Shown in pieces: positions 12,641-21,275 of a stretch of DNA of 64,000 nt. Positions within the stretch are counted from its first letter, which is position 1. Every line of letters begins with the position of its first letter. This DNA is from Phyllobacteriaceae bacterium (GTDB lineage Bacteria > Pseudomonadota > Alphaproteobacteria > Rhizobiales > Rhizobiaceae). Below the pieces are notes generated by a model. That model did no database searches. It saw only the letters and a list, made by a program, of their open reading frames with translations, and was not told the DNA's origin. Where the stretch lies: the NCBI GenBank assembly GCA_016711085.1, contig JADJTR010000005.1:236066-300065 (forward strand), given 5' to 3'. The position numbers were made by a program, and so were the translations under genes.

Positions 12641-13765
12641 TCAGATCACGTCGATGGTCATTGCAACCGGGCAATGGTCCGACGCTTTCGGCCGGTCCCA
12701 ACCGACGCGCGGAAACCGTTCGGGCGTCTGCCCGACCGGAAAGATCGTGCGGAAAGGCTGGCCGTTGCGCACGATGGCCGGCTTCGCCTTCTCGTTCTTT
12801 TCCGCCAGCGCCGGCGACAGGAGAATGTAGTCGAGCTGGCAGAGGTGGCGCTCCTCCGGGCCGCGCGTGTGGTAGAGCGTCCAGCGCTCCAACTCGGGCA
12901 GGCGTTCCACGACATTGACCGCAAAACCGTCGGCGAGCAGCGGATCGATGCCCGACTTCTCCTCTTTGACCACCTCGAAACGAAAGCCGTCGAACTCGTC
13001 GCCGGTGACCACGATGCGCTCGCGATAATCGTTGAGATCGCCGCAGATGACCCAATTGCGGTTCGCCGCGCGATCGCGCCCGAACTTGTCCTCGATGATG
13101 CCGCGCACCGCCTTCGATTCGGCCAGCCTGACCGGCATCGTGGCGTCGCGGCCATTCATGCCATTGCGCGGGCTGCCCATCGATTTCAGATGGCAGACGA
13201 ATACCGAAAGCGGCCGGCCGCCGATCTCCAGATCGATCTCGAGGCAATCGCGCTTGAACACCCGTTCATGCGCCTCGGCGCCGAGGGCTTTGAGTTCCGG
13301 CGTCAGCAGGTCGAGTTCGCCATAGGTCAAATGGGCATGGCTGGTCATGCCCTTGAAATCGATCGGCTGGCCGTGCCTTGTTTCCTCGCGGAACATCGCG
13401 GCGACGTCGATGCCGCGCGAATCATTGCCGGTTGTCAGGTATTTCTGCCGGTAGCCCTGCCCGACCATACGGTAGAGATAGCCGAATTCGAAGGCGCGCA
13501 GCGCATCGAGATTGTCGACCTCCTGCAGGCAGACCAGATCGGCCCGCGTGGCGGCGATGGCGAGCGCCGACAATTGCCGCGTATCGTCGGAGAGCGCCAT
13601 CATGCGGGCGCGCTCCAACTCCTTGTATTCGCGCTCGTCGGCGATCTGGTACAGCGCCAGCGCCCGGTCCTGCAGCAATTCGTTGCGATAGCCGCCGAAA
13701 TCGAAGCGGCTCATCAGGTTTTCGATGTTGAACGTGGCGAGGCGGATCGACATGGGCGCGAGCAT
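12641..13765 (-). CDS. Endonuclease/exonuclease/phosphatase (EEP) family protein
   Basis: A 374-residue member of the metal-dependent EEP superfamily, which includes DNA repair nucleases, sphingomyelinases and inositol phosphatases. The order of motifs is typical: IRLATFNIENL (metal-binding Asn), DLVCLQEVDNLDAL (catalytic Glu), SVFVCHLKSM, WVICGDLNDY (the GDxN motif with the catalytic Asp) and a C-terminal ASDHCPVAM (the SDH motif). LCQLDYILLS is also typical. There is no clear signal peptide, so it is probably cytoplasmic. Two in-frame ATGs are possible (13765 and 13753) and neither has a strong ribosome binding site. The reading MSIRLATFNIENL from 13753 fits the family slightly better. The Nudix-like gene follows five bases downstream. 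Confidence 0.85.
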   Translation of the reverse strand: MLAPMSIRLATFNIENLMSRFDFGGYRNELLQDRALALYQIADEREYKELERARMMALSDDTRQLSALAIAATRADLVCLQEVDNLDALRAFEFGYLYRMVGQGYRQKYLTTGNDSRGIDVAAMFREETRHGQPIDFKGMTSHAHLTYGELDLLTPELKALGAEAHERVFKRDCLEIDLEIGGRPLSVFVCHLKSMGSPRNGMNGRDATMPVRLAESKAVRGIIEDKFGRDRAANRNWVICGDLNDYRERIVVTGDEFDGFRFEVVKEEKSGIDPLLADGFAVNVVERLPELERWTLYHTRGPEERHLCQLDYILLSPALAEKNEKAKPAIVRNGQPFRTIFPVGQTPERFPRVGWDRPKASDHCPVAMTIDVI

Positions 13766-13823
13766 GCACCCGCGGAGCGAAAACGCAAGGCGACTTGCCG
13801 CGCTCCCGCTGAGCGGACTGCCC

Positions 13824-14108
13824 TCAGCCGATCGCCACGCCGACCATGCCGCGATTGCGCCAGACCAGACGCGCCGGCCGTGATTTTCCCTCGCCGCGTA
13901 TCGTCAGGGCGAATTCGTGCGGCACTGCCGCCATGTCGCCGAAGGAGAGCCGCGCGCCATGCGCCGACACATCCTTGACCACGCATTCATAGGCCGAATA
14001 GCCGCCATTGAAGGCGATGTGGCCGCCCTTGAGCGATTTGCGCCGCTGTTCCCCGCGCCGTTCGGCGGCGGTTTTCGTTTCCATGAATTCGGTTGCGAAA
14101 TCGGACAT
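13824..14108 (-). CDS. PilZ-domain protein
   Basis: A 94-residue stand-alone PilZ domain, the usual cyclic di-GMP receptor module. The N-terminal ERRGEQRRKSLKGG contains the RxxxR-type arginine switch, and VKDVSAHGARLSF matches the (D/N)xSxxG motif with a serine and glycine in the right places. It ends in short beta-strands (ARLVWRNRGMVGVAIG). It would bind c-di-GMP and act on an unknown partner. A strong AGGAGG lies seven bases before the ATG at 14108, which fixes the start. Upstream in the same direction is the aminotransferase gene. Confidence 0.88.
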   Translation of the reverse strand: MSDFATEFMETKTAAERRGEQRRKSLKGGHIAFNGGYSAYECVVKDVSAHGARLSFGDMAAVPHEFALTIRGEGKSRPARLVWRNRGMVGVAIG

Positions 14109-14197
14109 CTGGCCCTCCTGGGGTTCGGTTCGGCAACCGCGATGCAAACGGCGGGCCACGCCACCCGTTCCAAAAGGGCACAGAAGCAGCCGGCGTC

Positions 14198-15442
14198 TCA
14201 GCCGGCCTTGCGTTTCACCACCCGTCCGAGCCGGGCAATGCCTTCCGCGATGTCCTTTTCCGCCATGCGCGAGAAGGAAAGGCGAATGGTGTTCGCCCCC
14301 GAACCGTCGGCGAAGAACGCCTTGCCGGGCACGAAGGCGACGCGTTCGCTTTTCAGGCATTCGGCCAGCAGATCCGCCCCGTCGAATTTTTCCGGCAGCG
14401 TGATCCAGACGAACATGCCGCCGTCGGGATGCGTCCAGCTCACGCCGTCCGGCATGTGGGCGTCGAGCGCCTTGAGCATCGTGTCGCGGCGCGACTGGTA
14501 GGCCTGCTTGATGCGCGCCACCTGGCCGGCGAAATCGGCCGACGCGACCTTGTGGATGGCCATCTGGTTGAGGGTCGAGGAATGCAGGTCGGCCGCCTGC
14601 TTGGTCAGCACCAGTTTGCCGATCACCGGCGTCGCGCCGCACACCCAGCCGACGCGCAAGCCCGGCGCCAGCGTCTTGGAGAACGAGCCGCAATAAAGGG
14701 TCCGAGTCTTCTCGATGTCGCCGCCGTGGCGCATCAGGTCCAGCGCCAGGATCGGCGGCACTTCCTCGCCCTCATAGCGCAGCGACTGGTAGGCGGCGTC
14801 CTCGATGACGGGAATGTCGAGCGCCTCGGCGAGGTCGAGCACGCGCTCGCGCGCCTCGCGCGTCACCGTCTCGCCGGTCGGGTTGGCGAAATCGCCGGAC
14901 AGATAGGCGAACTTGACGCGGCCGCCAGCCGCCTCGGCCTGCGCCTTGAAATCGGCAGGCAGCCGGTTGCCCATCGGATTGAGCCTGTCGTAGCGCGGCT
15001 CGTAGGCGTTGAACGCCTGCAGAGCGCCGAGATAGGTCGGCCAGCCGACCAGCGCCGTGTCGCCCGGCGACAGGAACAGTTTGCCGAGGAAATCGAGCGC
15101 CTGCTGCGAGCCGGTGGTGATCACGATGTTGTCGGCCGTGCACTTCACCCCGAGCGAACCCATGCGCGCGGCGATCCACTGCCTGAGCGGAAGATAGCCC
15201 TCGCTCACCGAATATTGCAGCGCCTGCCCCGCCTGGTCGCCGGTGAGCGATTGGGCGAGCGCGTCGGAAAACGCCTGCGCCGGAAACAGCGCCGGATCGG
15301 GAATGCCGCCGGCGAACGAGATCACGTCCGGCTGGTCGAGCAGCTTCAGCAGTTCGCGGATTTCCGAGGCCTTCATGCGCTCGGCGCGGGTGGCGAACAG
15401 CTTCGGCCAATCGAGGCCGTCGCCCCGGCTTTGAGATGTCAT
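14198..15442 (-). CDS. PLP-dependent aminotransferase, class I/II (LysN / MocR-like fold)
   Basis: A pyridoxal-phosphate enzyme of 414 residues. It starts MTSQSRGDGLDWPKLFATRAERMKASEIRELLKLLDQPDVISFAGGIPDP, the opening common to 2-aminoadipate and valine-pyruvate-like transaminases that are the free-standing relatives of MocR regulators. The PLP lysine lies in GSFSKTLAPGLRVGW. The substrate-binding arginine is probably in NTIRLSFSR near the C-terminus. SGDFANPTGETV is the conserved cofactor segment. GGGAGG precedes the ATG at 15442, so I prefer it to the ATG 36 bases upstream. Related enzymes use 2-aminoadipate, leucine, or aromatic or branched-chain amino acids. The proximity of ilvC (about 0.8 kb away) is suggestive but not evidence. 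Confidence 0.87.
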   Translation of the reverse strand: MTSQSRGDGLDWPKLFATRAERMKASEIRELLKLLDQPDVISFAGGIPDPALFPAQAFSDALAQSLTGDQAGQALQYSVSEGYLPLRQWIAARMGSLGVKCTADNIVITTGSQQALDFLGKLFLSPGDTALVGWPTYLGALQAFNAYEPRYDRLNPMGNRLPADFKAQAEAAGGRVKFAYLSGDFANPTGETVTREARERVLDLAEALDIPVIEDAAYQSLRYEGEEVPPILALDLMRHGGDIEKTRTLYCGSFSKTLAPGLRVGWVCGATPVIGKLVLTKQAADLHSSTLNQMAIHKVASADFAGQVARIKQAYQSRRDTMLKALDAHMPDGVSWTHPDGGMFVWITLPEKFDGADLLAECLKSERVAFVPGKAFFADGSGANTIRLSFSRMAEKDIAEGIARLGRVVKRKAG

Positions 15443-15595
15443 CGCTTTTCCTCCCGGATATTGCCGGCAGAACACCACACGGGCGAATTTATGTCAATGA
15501 TGCTGACGTATTCGGGCGGTGTATTCGATTTCTTTAAGACGGGAGAAAGCGTGATTCCCATGATATTCTCGAACGCATCTGCTTGGAACTTGGCC

Positions 15596-15820
15596 ATGGC
15601 TATTCTGACGATCCGTCTCCCCGACGAACAGCACGAGCGCATGAAGGCGCTCGCCGCGCGCCGCGGCGTCAGCCTCAACAAGCTGTTTGAGGAATTCTCG
15701 GCTCGCGCCATCGCCGAGTTTGATGTCGAAACCCGATTCAAGGTTCGCGCCGCACGCGGCGACAAGGCACGGGGATTCGAGATTCTGAACGCTCTTGACA
15801 GGAAATCTAAGGGTAGTTGA
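15596..15820 (+). CDS. Ribbon-helix-helix antitoxin-like protein (HicB/CopG type), orphan
   Basis: A 74-residue protein with an N-terminal ribbon-helix-helix fold: the strand AILTIRLPDEQHERMKALA is followed by ARRRGVSLNKLFEEFSARAIAEFDVETRF, very similar to antitoxins annotated as HicB-family partners of PIN-domain toxins. Such proteins bind operator DNA as dimers and neutralise a toxin encoded immediately downstream. No toxin follows here. The next open frame is an unrelated AT-rich gene. It may be a solitary regulator or what remains after toxin loss. The ATG at 15596 gives the natural RHH strand start. An upstream ORF extension is spurious. Confidence 0.78.
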   Translation: MAILTIRLPDEQHERMKALAARRGVSLNKLFEEFSARAIAEFDVETRFKVRAARGDKARGFEILNALDRKSKGS

Positions 15821-15930
15821 CACATTGCAACTATAAGTCAGCTACGGGACTTACGAAATCCATAAAAGCGTTCGTCCCTTGGTCATAACCACTAGTGACC
15901 GAAGATTGCAGCCTACAGTCAGAGGAAATA

Positions 15931-16212
15931 ATGCTTAAGAAAGATGAATGTGAAAAGGCAATACGATACCTCTGCCATCAATGGGCAAACGAAATTAGTT
16001 TCCACGCCTCAAGCGGCGATCACCCTAGTTTCACTTCTTTCAAGGACTGGCTTCAGACCAAAGGATACTCAAAGTATCTTAATTTTCGTTCGAAGATGGG
16101 TGCCGATTTCGATTCAGAACTTTGGTTAGACCAAGAGCTGAAGCAAGATTGGAGTAGATATCTGATTGATGCTCGAGATTTTGATATGTACGCGTCACCC
16201 CAATTAACTTAG
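15931..16212 (+). CDS. Small orphan protein in AT-rich DNA, unknown function
   Basis: A 93-residue open frame starting MLKKDECEKAIRYLCHQWAN, with an AGAGGAAATA ribosome binding site just before the ATG at 15931. I do not recognise it. It is acidic and rich in Asp, Glu, Trp and Tyr (WLDQELKQDWSRYL), has no membrane segment or signal peptide, and contains a SFTSFKDWLQTKGYSKYLNFR stretch that would form an amphipathic helix-turn-helix-like element. Its codons use A and T in third position far more than neighbouring genes, and the surrounding 0.4 kb is visibly AT-richer than the rest, suggesting acquisition from another genome. The stop lies inside the loop of a 10-bp stem-loop. A GTG 36 bases upstream is a possible alternative start. 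Confidence 0.6.
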   Translation: MLKKDECEKAIRYLCHQWANEISFHASSGDHPSFTSFKDWLQTKGYSKYLNFRSKMGADFDSELWLDQELKQDWSRYLIDARDFDMYASPQLT

Positions 16213-16221
16213 GGGTGACGC
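16192..16221. terminator. Stem-loop between convergent genes, possible bidirectional terminator
   Basis: GCGTCACCCC (16192-16201) pairs perfectly with GGGGTGACGC (16212-16221) across a 10-base AT loop that contains the stop of the orphan gene. It sits between that gene and the 3' end of ilvC, the place for a shared terminator. There is no T-run on either strand, so an intrinsic terminator is possible but not certain. Confidence 0.55.
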
Positions 16222-16243
16222 AGAAAGCCAAGATTCGGCAAAA

Positions 16244-17263
16244 TCAGTTCCTTGCCCGGTCCACCAGCTTGTTCTTGGCGATCCACGGCATCATGGCGCG
16301 CAGCTTCGTGCCGACTTCTTCGATCGGATGCGCGTCGTTCAGCCGCCGTGTCGCCTTGAAGCGCGCCGCGCCGGAGTGCCACTCCTGCATCCACTCGGAG
16401 GTGAATTTGCCCGACTGGATGTCCTTGAGCACCCGCTTCATTTCCGCCTTGGTCTCGTCGGTGATGATGCGCGGACCGGACATGTATTCGCCCCACTCGG
16501 CCGTGTTCGAGATCGAGTAGTTCATGTTGGCGATGCCGCCCTCGTAGATCAGGTCGACGATTAGCTTCACCTCGTGCAGGCACTCGAAATAGGCCATTTC
16601 CGGCGCGTAGCCGGCTTCCGTCAGCGTCTCGAAACCGGCGCGGATCAGCTCCACCAACCCGCCGCACAGCACCACCTGCTCGCCGAACAGATCGGTCTCG
16701 CATTCCTCACGGAACGTGGTCTCGATCACGCCGGAACGGCCGCCGCCGACGCCGCAGGCGTAGGACAGCGCGAGGTCGAGCGCATTGCCCGACGGATCCT
16801 GGTGGACCGCGACCAGACACGGCACGCCGCCGCCCTTCTGGTATTCGCCGCGCACCGTGTGGCCCGGGCCCTTCGGCGCGATCATGACGACGTCGATGGA
16901 GTCCTTCGCCTCGATCAGGCCGAAATGCACGTTGAGGCCGTGGGCGAAGGCGATCGCCGCGCCGTCGCGGATGTTCTTCTCGATGTCGGCCTTCCAGATG
17001 CCGGCCTGCAATTCGTCCGGCGCGCACATCATGATGAAATCGGCCCATTTGGCCGCGTCGGCGACGCTCATCACGGCGAGGCCGTCGGCCTCGACTTTTT
17101 TCGCCGTCGCCGAGGTCGGGCGCAGCGCCACACGGATGTCCTTGGCGCCGGAATCCTTGAGGTTCAGCGCGTGGGCGCGGCCCTGGCTGCCGTAGCCGAC
17201 GATGGCGACCTTCTTGCCCTTGATGAGATTGAGATCGGCGTCGCGATCGTAGTAAACGCGCAT
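16244..17263 (-). CDS. ilvC: Ketol-acid reductoisomerase
   Basis: Second enzyme of branched-chain amino acid synthesis. It converts acetolactate or acetohydroxybutyrate to the dihydroxy acids with NADPH and Mg2+. The 339-residue class I protein has the Rossmann motif VGYGSQGRAHALNL and the NADPH phosphate-binding loop LRPTSATAKK. APKGPGHTVRGEYQKGGGVPC follows, then metal-binding acidic helices (EECETDLFGEQVVLCGGLVELIRAGFETLTEAGYAPEMAYFECLHEVKLIVDLIYEGG). The C-terminal substrate residues (MNYSISNTAEWGEY) are also intact. The gene stands apart from ilvB-ilvH, which lie about 16 kb away in the same orientation, and no leader peptide like that of ilvB is apparent upstream. Confidence 0.98.
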   Translation of the reverse strand: MRVYYDRDADLNLIKGKKVAIVGYGSQGRAHALNLKDSGAKDIRVALRPTSATAKKVEADGLAVMSVADAAKWADFIMMCAPDELQAGIWKADIEKNIRDGAAIAFAHGLNVHFGLIEAKDSIDVVMIAPKGPGHTVRGEYQKGGGVPCLVAVHQDPSGNALDLALSYACGVGGGRSGVIETTFREECETDLFGEQVVLCGGLVELIRAGFETLTEAGYAPEMAYFECLHEVKLIVDLIYEGGIANMNYSISNTAEWGEYMSGPRIITDETKAEMKRVLKDIQSGKFTSEWMQEWHSGAARFKATRRLNDAHPIEEVGTKLRAMMPWIAKNKLVDRARN

Positions 17264-17382
17264 GTTCGAAGTCCCCTGGATTGGCTGCGGCCTGTTTTGC
17301 CGGCGCTGTCGTTGGAAATCCGCGCGGTTCTAGCGATTGACGCCGCATTGTGCAACGGCGGCGATAGGCGCGAATGCGGCGA

Positions 17383-17643
17383 TCACGGGCGCATTGTTGA
17401 ACTGGCGGCAGGGCTCCCGCCAGCCATGCCGGCTTCCGATTTTTCCCCGGCGACGCCGATGACGCCTGCATCGCGCAATTTCGCTACCGCCCGATCGAAG
17501 GCGGAGCCGACCCCAAATCCGGTCGCTTGCGCGGCGAAAGCGGCGAGAAGGGCGATCGCGGCAGCCGCCGCGGCATATTCGATGGTTGTCGCGCCGTCGC
17601 GATCGGCGAAAAACCGCCGCCAGGCTCCCCATCGCTTTTCCAT
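17383..17643 (-). CDS. Flp/Fap-type pilin-like protein (orphan)
   Basis: An 86-residue protein with a short basic N-terminus (MEKRWGAWRRFFADRDG), then the class-III prepilin signature G|ATTIEY, in which glutamate is at +5 and tyrosine at +6 after the cleavage glycine. A continuous hydrophobic helix follows (AAAAAAIALLAAFAAQATGFGVG). This is the layout of Flp pilins assembled by Tad machines and processed by a TadV/CpaA peptidase. The C-terminal tail is longer than in most Flp pilins (they are usually 50-65 residues). No tad/cpa genes are nearby, so it is either a solitary minor pilin or a pseudopilin-like protein. The ribosome binding site before 17643 is weak. Confidence 0.65.
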   Translation of the reverse strand: MEKRWGAWRRFFADRDGATTIEYAAAAAAIALLAAFAAQATGFGVGSAFDRAVAKLRDAGVIGVAGEKSEAGMAGGSPAASSTMRP

Positions 17644-17841
17644 GCCACCCCGCCGTTTGCAACGAAGCGCCCGCCCTTTCGCGGGGCAAAGCGGCGCGAC
17701 CATGGCCGATTCGGGGCACGGCGCGAAGCTTGCAACCGTCGATGCACGAGCGATAGCCCGGAAACACGATTGGCGCGGGTCGAGATTGAATGGAAGGCGA
17801 CGCCGTGCAACTTTCTCCCATTCAAATCGGGAGGTTTGGCC

Positions 17842-18924
17842 ATGTCCTTCGACCGTATCGCCATACTGGGTTTGGGCAAGGTCGGCCGGCTCGCGGCCGA
17901 ATTGCTGCATGAATCGGGACTGGAGGTGACCGGAGTCGACGCCCACCCGGTTTCCGGCCTGCCCTTTGCCTTCAAGACCGCCGATCTCACCGGCGAATCC
18001 GGCCTGCGCCAGGCGCTGACCGGCCAGCAGGCGGTCCTGTCCTGCTTGCCCTGGCATTTGAACAAAGGGGTCTCGTCCGCCGCCCACGGGCTCGGCCTGC
18101 ACTATTTCGACCTGACCGAGGATGTCGGAACCACCAACCACATCCGCGCCCTGGCCGAAACCTCGAAAGGCCTGATGGCGCCGCAATGCGGCCTGGCGCC
18201 GGGCTTCGTCGGCATCGTCGCCGCCGATCTTGCCCGCCATTTCGGCAAGGTGCGCTCCATCCGCATGCGCGTCGGGGCCCTGCCCCGCCATCCGACCGGA
18301 CTGCTCGGCTACGCCTTCAACTGGTCGCCGGAAGGCGTCGTCAACGAATATCTCAACGATTGCGAGGTCATCGAGCACGGGGTCAGGAAAACCGTCACCG
18401 CGATGGAATGGACCGAGAAGCTGTTCATCGACGGCAACGAGCTGGAAGCCTTCACCACTTCGGGCGGTCTCGGCACCATGTGCGAGACCTACGAAGGCGT
18501 CATCGAGAACCTCGACTACAAGACCATTCGCTATCCCGGCCACGTCAAGCTGATGAATTTCTTTTTCCATGAATTGCTGATGCGCGAACGCCGCGCCGAC
18601 GCCGGGCAAATCCTCACCCACGCCAAGCCGCCGGTCGACGACGATGTCGTCTACATCCATGTTTCCGCCGAGGGCTGGATCGACGGCAATCTGCGCCGCA
18701 AGGAATTCGTGCGCGCCTATCACACGCGCGAAATCGCCGGCAAGGAACGCACCGCGATTGCGTGGACGACGTCGGCCTCCGCCGCCGCCGTCATCGAGAT
18801 GACGCGCAAGGGCGCGCTGCCCGCCCAGGGATTCCTCAAGCAGGAAACCGTGCCTCTCGACGCCTTCTTCGCCACGCGCACCGGCTCGTTTTTCCTCGCC
18901 GGCCGTGGCGGCCACACCGCGTGA
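17842..18924 (+). CDS. Saccharopine dehydrogenase-like oxidoreductase (lysine 6-dehydrogenase family)
   Basis: A 360-residue NAD(P)-dependent enzyme. It opens with a Rossmann fold (RIAILGLGKVGRLAAELL, GxGxxG) and has QAVLSCLPWHLNKGVSSAAHGLGLHYFDLTED, the segment common to saccharopine dehydrogenases, followed by MAPQCGLAPGFVGIVAADLA. The C-terminal catalytic domain (about residues 120-345) carries TSGGLGTMCETYEG and YPGHVKLMNFF, typical of lysine 6-dehydrogenase and saccharopine reductase relatives. GGGAGG precedes the ATG at 17842. The likely role is a step in lysine degradation or a related amino acid transformation. No companion lysine-catabolic gene is adjacent, so the exact reaction is open. 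Confidence 0.82.
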   Translation: MSFDRIAILGLGKVGRLAAELLHESGLEVTGVDAHPVSGLPFAFKTADLTGESGLRQALTGQQAVLSCLPWHLNKGVSSAAHGLGLHYFDLTEDVGTTNHIRALAETSKGLMAPQCGLAPGFVGIVAADLARHFGKVRSIRMRVGALPRHPTGLLGYAFNWSPEGVVNEYLNDCEVIEHGVRKTVTAMEWTEKLFIDGNELEAFTTSGGLGTMCETYEGVIENLDYKTIRYPGHVKLMNFFFHELLMRERRADAGQILTHAKPPVDDDVVYIHVSAEGWIDGNLRRKEFVRAYHTREIAGKERTAIAWTTSASAAAVIEMTRKGALPAQGFLKQETVPLDAFFATRTGSFFLAGRGGHTA

Positions 18925-19049
18925 AAGATCGTTGGTCGGCAGCCGGCGCACCATGCCGCCTTGACGCGGGCGCTTGTGACAGCAATGGCTGAACCATGCG
19001 CTGGCGACGAAGGTCTCGCCGGGGCGCGAAGGGACGGCGGGGCGATCGC

Positions 19050-21275
19050 ATGACCGGAATCGGCTTCGGCCTGGAAAGGGTCGGGCTTTGGGCGCTGCGC
19101 TGGCCGCGCTTCGCCGCCGCGATCCTGTTCCTCCTGACGGCGCTTTCCGCCGTCGGCCTTGCCCGCGTCGAGTTCGACGACGACGTGGTCCGAGCCTTCC
19201 GCTCGGACAGCGAATCCTACACCGATTTCCTTGCCTTGGAGAAGGCGCGCGGCGGCGCGCTCAACCCCGTCAGCCTGTTGGTCGCCAGCGATCATCCCTG
19301 GACGGCAGGCGAACTGAAAACGCTGCGCGAACTGCATCTCGACCTCGAATTCATCGACGGCGTCGAGACGGTGCAATCGCTTTTTTCGCTACGTGCAATG
19401 GGGCCGGGCCTCGAAGCCGGCGCACCGGTCGTGCCCGACGAATTCGCCGACTCCGATGTTCCGGCCCTGCTGGTCCGCGCCGCCGCCGATCCGCTGACCG
19501 CCGGGCGGACTGTTTCCGCCGACGGAAGTTCGTTGTTTTTCGCCGTGTTTGACGATTCCAGCCATTCGTCGCGCGACGACCGCCGCGCCTATGTCGCCGA
19601 GATCGAAGCCATGGTCGCAGCCCGCCCGCTTGCCGGCGTCGCGATCAATGTGCTCGGCTACGACAAGTCGCGTTTCGAGATCGCCGACGCCATCAAGCGC
19701 GACATTGCGATCTATTCGGTCGGCGGTTTCGCCTTATCGTTTTTTCTTGCGGCGTTGTGGTTCGCCAATTGGCGCTTCACCCTTCTCGCGTTCCTGCCGA
19801 ACGCCATCGCCGTGCTCTGGGCGCTCGGCCTGGCCGGCTTCGCCGGCGTTCCGTTGACGGTCACGACCGACGTCGTGCCGGTTCTCGTTCTCGTCATCGC
19901 GTTTACCGATTCCATGCATCTCGCCCATGCGCTGCGTTTCGAAAGGGCTGGCGACCGGGCCGGGCTCGTCGCGGCGCTCGATCGCGTCCTCCGGCGCATC
20001 GGTCCGGCCTGTGTGCTGACGTCGCTGACTACCGCGGTCGCCATCCTGTCGCTTGCCACCGCGCGATACGGGGCCTTGGTCGACATGGCCGTGTTCGGCG
20101 GTTTCGGCGTGTTGTCGGCCTTTGTCGCCGTGCTTTTGTCGTTCGCCGTCATCGCGCCCTTTTTGGTCCGGCCGGTCGACATCGGCGGCAAATCGGCCGA
20201 ATCGCTGCCCGGTCACAGCCTGTTCGCGTGGATGGCCGGCATCGTTCCCCGCCGGCGGAAATCCATTCTCGCAGTCGCCTTCGCCCTCCTCGCCATCGGC
20301 GCCATCGGTCAGGCGACGACGCGTCCGCATTTTTCCACCTACGACAATCTGCCGGAGGACAGCACCACGCGCACCGCCAGCATCGCCGCCGAAGACCGCT
20401 TCGCCGGCGTGTTCACCCTGTGGACCGGCATCGCCGCCGATGCGCCGGACGCCGGCTGGACCCGCCTTGTCGCCATCCACAAGGCGGCCGAGAATATCGT
20501 CGGGCGCGAGGCCGTAACCTCTCTTGTCAGCGCCGCCCGCGCCGCCGGCCATGGCGAACGGCCATTGGACGCGGCCGAGCGCGAGAGGCTCCCGGACTGG
20601 CTGCTTTCCCGCTACGGCGACTTTTCGCGCGGCGCCTACGCGATCGCCATCCAGTTCGGCGATGCGGGACGCTCGGCCGAAAGCATCGCCCGTTTCGACG
20701 CAGTCGAACAGGCGGTGCTTGCCGCCGGCGCTTTCCGTCCGGCCGGTTCGCCGGCGCTTGCCCGCCATGACGGGCCGCGCCTGGTCACCCAGTTGCTGTG
20801 GTCGTTGTTGGCGTCCGCCGTTCTTTCGGTTGGCCTGATCGCCGTGGCGATGCGCAACGCGCGTCTCGTGCCGGCCGTCGCCCTTGCCAATGTCGTACCC
20901 GTGCTGTTGACCGGCGCCGTGCTGCACCTGACCGCCGACGGACGCATGTCGGTTTCGGCGGGGCTTGCCACAACCATCGCCTTCGGCATCGCCGTCGACG
21001 ACACGATCCATTTTCTCAACCGTGCGCTGGAACGGATGCGCGCCGGCGAAAGCCTCGATGGCGCGATCGCGGGATCCCTGGTGCCGCTGGCGCCGATCCT
21101 GACCGCGACAACGTTCATTTTGGTGGCCGGCGTCGCGCTGACGCTGTCTTCCGACTTCGTCACCGTGCGCGATTTCGGTTATCTGGTCGTCGTCATCCTT
21201 GTTTTCGCCCTGATTTCCGATCTCGTGATCCTGCCCGCCGCGCTTTTGACCTGGACGAAATGGTTTCGCCGATGA
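19050..21275 (+). CDS. RND-superfamily transporter (MMPL type)
   Basis: A 741-residue inner-membrane transporter with two repeats, each made of one helix, a periplasmic domain and five or more helices. The first helix is FAAAILFLLTALSAVGLARVEFDDDV, and large periplasmic loops span about residues 40-210 and 400-580. The second cluster contains ATTIAFGIAVDDTIHFLNR, whose paired aspartates in a membrane helix are the proton-relay signature of RND/MMPL proteins (compare the FTDSMHLAHALRF equivalent in the first half). Relatives move lipids, hopanoids or hydrophobic compounds outward. The start at 19050 is chosen because the preceding Arg-rich extension looks untranslated. Its stop overlaps the next start (ATGA), coupling it to a small exported protein. 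Confidence 0.85.
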   Translation: MTGIGFGLERVGLWALRWPRFAAAILFLLTALSAVGLARVEFDDDVVRAFRSDSESYTDFLALEKARGGALNPVSLLVASDHPWTAGELKTLRELHLDLEFIDGVETVQSLFSLRAMGPGLEAGAPVVPDEFADSDVPALLVRAAADPLTAGRTVSADGSSLFFAVFDDSSHSSRDDRRAYVAEIEAMVAARPLAGVAINVLGYDKSRFEIADAIKRDIAIYSVGGFALSFFLAALWFANWRFTLLAFLPNAIAVLWALGLAGFAGVPLTVTTDVVPVLVLVIAFTDSMHLAHALRFERAGDRAGLVAALDRVLRRIGPACVLTSLTTAVAILSLATARYGALVDMAVFGGFGVLSAFVAVLLSFAVIAPFLVRPVDIGGKSAESLPGHSLFAWMAGIVPRRRKSILAVAFALLAIGAIGQATTRPHFSTYDNLPEDSTTRTASIAAEDRFAGVFTLWTGIAADAPDAGWTRLVAIHKAAENIVGREAVTSLVSAARAAGHGERPLDAAERERLPDWLLSRYGDFSRGAYAIAIQFGDAGRSAESIARFDAVEQAVLAAGAFRPAGSPALARHDGPRLVTQLLWSLLASAVLSVGLIAVAMRNARLVPAVALANVVPVLLTGAVLHLTADGRMSVSAGLATTIAFGIAVDDTIHFLNRALERMRAGESLDGAIAGSLVPLAPILTATTFILVAGVALTLSSDFVTVRDFGYLVVVILVFALISDLVILPAALLTWTKWFRR

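Noticed and set aside
12602..13978. A 458-codon plus-strand open frame opposite the EEP nuclease
   Set aside because: Arg/Asp-rich shadow of the nuclease and PilZ genes, with no motif or plausible ribosome binding site.
14093..15595. Long upstream extension of the RHH antitoxin reading frame
   Set aside because: It runs antisense through the aminotransferase gene. The family's natural start is ATG 15596.
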